64,000 bases of DNA from Oceanobacillus halotolerans (GTDB taxonomy: Bacteria; Bacillota; Bacilli; Bacillales; Amphibacillaceae). The stretch covers positions 626,389-690,388 of the forward strand of contig NZ_WIXL01000001.1 in assembly GCF_010993955.1 (NCBI RefSeq). The letters are read 5' to 3'. The notes beneath the pieces were generated by a model that saw nothing but the letters and a program-made list of their open reading frames with translations, was not told the DNA's origin and ran no database searches. The first letter of the stretch is position 1. Every line of letters begins with the position of its first letter. Shown piece by piece: positions 61,961 to 64,000 of the stretch. A program made the translations under genes and the position numbers.

Positions 61961-63367
61961 ATGATTGATCAAAAATTAGTAAAAATCCTCGGCAACAAGG
62001 ATGTTATTGCACTTGCTTTTGGTGCAATGATTGGCTGGGGCTGGGTGGTGACAGCCGGTTTATGGATTACTGAGGCTGGATCACTTGGCGCAATACTTGC
62101 ATTTGCTGTCGGTGGATTACTGGTGATATTAGTAGGTCTTACCTATGCTGAACTTGCCTCAGCTCTACCATTAGCAGGTGGGGAGCATGTCTATAGTTAT
62201 AAGGCAATGGGGAGAGTGGCCTCATTTATTACAACGTGGGCGGTCATACTTGGATATGTATCAGTTGTAGCCTTTGAGGCAGTTGCTCTTCCGACAGTAT
62301 TTGAATATTTGATCCCTAATTACAGTCAAGGTTATATGTATACCATATCAGGTTGGGATGTAACAGCGACATGGGTTGGGATCGGAATGGCAGGTTCCAT
62401 TCTCATTACGTGGATTAATTATCGAGGCATTAAACTTTCGACAGCCATTACGTTTATTTTGACGTTACTAATTTTAATCGCAGGAGTACTTTTGATTACG
62501 GGAAGTACTGCATCTGGTAACGCGAGTAATATGCAACCATTAGTGGAAAATGGTATGGCAGGATTGTTAACAGTTGTCATCATGACACCATTTATGTTTG
62601 TCGGATTTGATGTCATTCCACAGGCAGCAGAAGAGATTGATTTACCACAAAAGAAAATTGGTCAGTTACTGATTATATCTGTCATATTAGCTGTAGTTTG
62701 GTATATAGCCATCATATTTGGTGTTTCCCGTGTTATGACCCCTGGCGAGGTTAGCGGCTCAGAGTTGGTAACAGCAGATGCTATGGCTAAAGCATTTGGA
62801 GACAGTAGAATGATGGGGAATATTTTAGTATTAGGTGGTATTGGTGGTATTTTAACGAGCTGGATTGGTTTCTTTGTTGGTGGAAGTCGTGCAATTTATG
62901 CTTTAGCACGTGCTGGAATGCTCCCGAAATCATTAGGTGAGTTACACCCAAAATACAATACACCACATAAGGCAATATTGCTAATCGGAATTCTCTCAAC
63001 CATTGCTCCATTGTTTGGTCGACCAGCACTTGTTTGGCTTGTTGATGCAGGTGGACTTGGATTGGTGGTAGCTTGGTTAATGGTTGCGATTTCCTTTATT
63101 ATCTTACGGAAAAAAGCGCCAGAAATGAAACGACCGTTCAAACTTGCAGGTGGCGCAACAATTGGCTGGGTAGCGGTTGTGATGGCAGCAGGAGTTACGC
63201 TTTTATACATGCCTGGTATGCCTTCTTCCTTAATTTGGCCATATGAGTGGGTGATTATTGGCTTATGGATTGTATTAGGTGCAATTCTGTATAAGGTATC
63301 CATGTCTAAATATGGGGTAGAATATGCTGATGAACAAATGAATAAAGAAATAGATCGCATTGCATAA
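61961..63367 (+). CDS. APC-family amino acid permease
   Basis: 468 aa, ATG with AGGGGGAGAAG upstream. Twelve TM helices. The N-terminal ALAFGAMIGWGWVVTAGLWI carries the glycine-rich unwound helix-1 motif that binds the substrate backbone. ELASALPLAGGEHVYSYKAM and PFMFVGFDVIPQAAEEID are typical of APC transporters. Co-transcribed with the aminotransferase, so it probably supplies that enzyme's amino donor. The tail is short and charged. Confidence 0.91.
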   Translation: MIDQKLVKILGNKDVIALAFGAMIGWGWVVTAGLWITEAGSLGAILAFAVGGLLVILVGLTYAELASALPLAGGEHVYSYKAMGRVASFITTWAVILGYVSVVAFEAVALPTVFEYLIPNYSQGYMYTISGWDVTATWVGIGMAGSILITWINYRGIKLSTAITFILTLLILIAGVLLITGSTASGNASNMQPLVENGMAGLLTVVIMTPFMFVGFDVIPQAAEEIDLPQKKIGQLLIISVILAVVWYIAIIFGVSRVMTPGEVSGSELVTADAMAKAFGDSRMMGNILVLGGIGGILTSWIGFFVGGSRAIYALARAGMLPKSLGELHPKYNTPHKAILLIGILSTIAPLFGRPALVWLVDAGGLGLVVAWLMVAISFIILRKKAPEMKRPFKLAGGATIGWVAVVMAAGVTLLYMPGMPSSLIWPYEWVIIGLWIVLGAILYKVSMSKYGVEYADEQMNKEIDRIA

Positions 63368-63378
63368 TTAGAAAACTT

Positions 63379-63419
63379 GGCATTCACCATCACGTGATTG
63401 GTGAATGCCTTACATTTTT
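63379..63419 (+). terminator. Rho-independent terminator
   Basis: GGCATTCACCA / TGGTGAATGCC hairpin followed by TTACATTTTT. Confidence 0.85.
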
Positions 63420-63639
63420 ACGTGATAGGTTCCCATTTTAACGACATCGAACTGTCTTTAAAGCTGCTAACCTGTTCTGTTTTTTCTAATGTTGACAAAA
63501 GCGAAACAACGAGGGGTTATTCGTTGATCGCTTTTCCATCATCATTGAATTGGCTGTTTACTAAAAGATTGTTGCTTTAAGGTATCAACATCCTGCACAT
63601 AAGATGGATTATACGCAATAGTTTAGCTATGAATACCGC

Positions 63640-64000
63640 TACGGAAATACACTTCGCTTTCACCAGGGGCATAAGTGCGACATCTGTTCAAACTATTCGT
63701 TTTCACAGTGTCTTCTTTACCGCGGACAGACGCTTTTAGCTTCCTCAATAGAAAAGCGGAAGCGCCTTGGTTACCCCCGATTAGAAAACTTGGCTTTTCG
63801 CCAAGTGGCGAAAGCCTTAGTTGCACTTATGCAGTAAGAAAGTTTTTCTTATCTGCCAAGCTTAAGTCGAGCCTCGGCGTTGTGCTTTTTGCCACAAAGA
63901 GGATTGACTTAAGACCTCGAGGGGGTAGGTGCTGGCCGATGATAACGCCACGTCCTTATGACTATCGGCACTAGGACGTCCTGTCCGTCGAAGCTAGACA
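63640..64000 (-). repeat. Composite repeat: 42-kb type segment plus inverted family A and B
   Basis: 63640-63725 matches 41950-42030 (ATACACTTCGCTTTCACC, CACAGTGTCTTCTTTACCGC). 63755-63995 is the reverse complement of the 2005-2372 repeat (TCGGGGGT ends, CTTGGCTTTTCGCCAAG). GGACGTCCTGTCCGTCGAAG at the edge is family B. 63420-63639 shows no recognisable gene. Confidence 0.78.

Overview
The window reads as chromosome of a low-GC, endospore-forming Bacillaceae bacterium, probably a halotolerant Oceanobacillus/Virgibacillus-like genus. This is an inference from AT-rich sequence, strong GGAGG ribosome sites with frequent GTG/TTG starts, a complete gerABC germinant-receptor operon, lutABC, a glycine-betaine-type binding lipoprotein and repeat families typical of Bacillaceae. 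No rRNA, tRNA, prophage or CRISPR array was seen.

Layout. 1-16.8 kb is a surface and envelope region: the end of a nitrilase-family gene, an OpuAC-type lipoprotein, a TcaA/YvbJ-like zinc-ribbon membrane protein, a broken GAF-LuxR regulator, an alcohol dehydrogenase, a divergent WxL / WxL-interacting pair, an orphan FlgK carrying an inserted von Willebrand A domain, a zinc-ribbon PrsW protease, and a small cluster with two membrane-tethered PIN-domain proteins. 16.8-22.2 kb holds an AbrB-family permease and a minus-strand gerA-gerB-gerC operon followed by an unlisted 52-aa membrane gene that fits the small D subunit of germinant receptors. 22.2-33.5 kb is a peptide-scavenging operon: MarR regulator, binding lipoprotein, two permeases, two ATPases, then M24, M55, S33 and M20 peptidases and an SDR enzyme. 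33.7-36.7 kb holds a permease, a possible two-gene remnant and a graveyard of three gene tails. 36.9-41.9 kb carries nhaC and lutABC. 42.4-57.7 kb is a second catabolic region for amides and small peptides: two amidohydrolases, an Lrp regulator, a carbamoylase-like M20 enzyme, abgB- and abgA-like genes, a second peptide-binding lipoprotein, an S9 peptidase, a DAO-family oxidoreductase, a DUF1445 protein and a permease with an odd leader. 57.7-60.2 kb has two DUF3006 genes around a nonsense-split ComEC-like MBL/HhH lipoprotein. 60.5-63.4 kb has a class III aminotransferase, with a possible leader peptide, and an amino-acid permease.

Taken together the genes import peptides and amides, cleave them in the cytosol, and feed amino acids, lactate and amino groups into metabolism, beside sporulation and surface functions.

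The most unusual feature is a set of interspersed repeats. A 31-bp element (GGTGCCTGTCAC..., ending CCCGAATTTTGTCGAAT) occurs about ten times intact and three times degenerate, always on the same strand and mostly directly on the stop codon of a plus-strand gene. Several longer families (about 350 bp, a 59-bp tandem unit, and inverted-repeat elements) fill most gaps longer than 300 bp. The best candidates for something undescribed are this 31-bp element, the vWA-FlgK, and the twin membrane PIN cluster with its switch-like leader.
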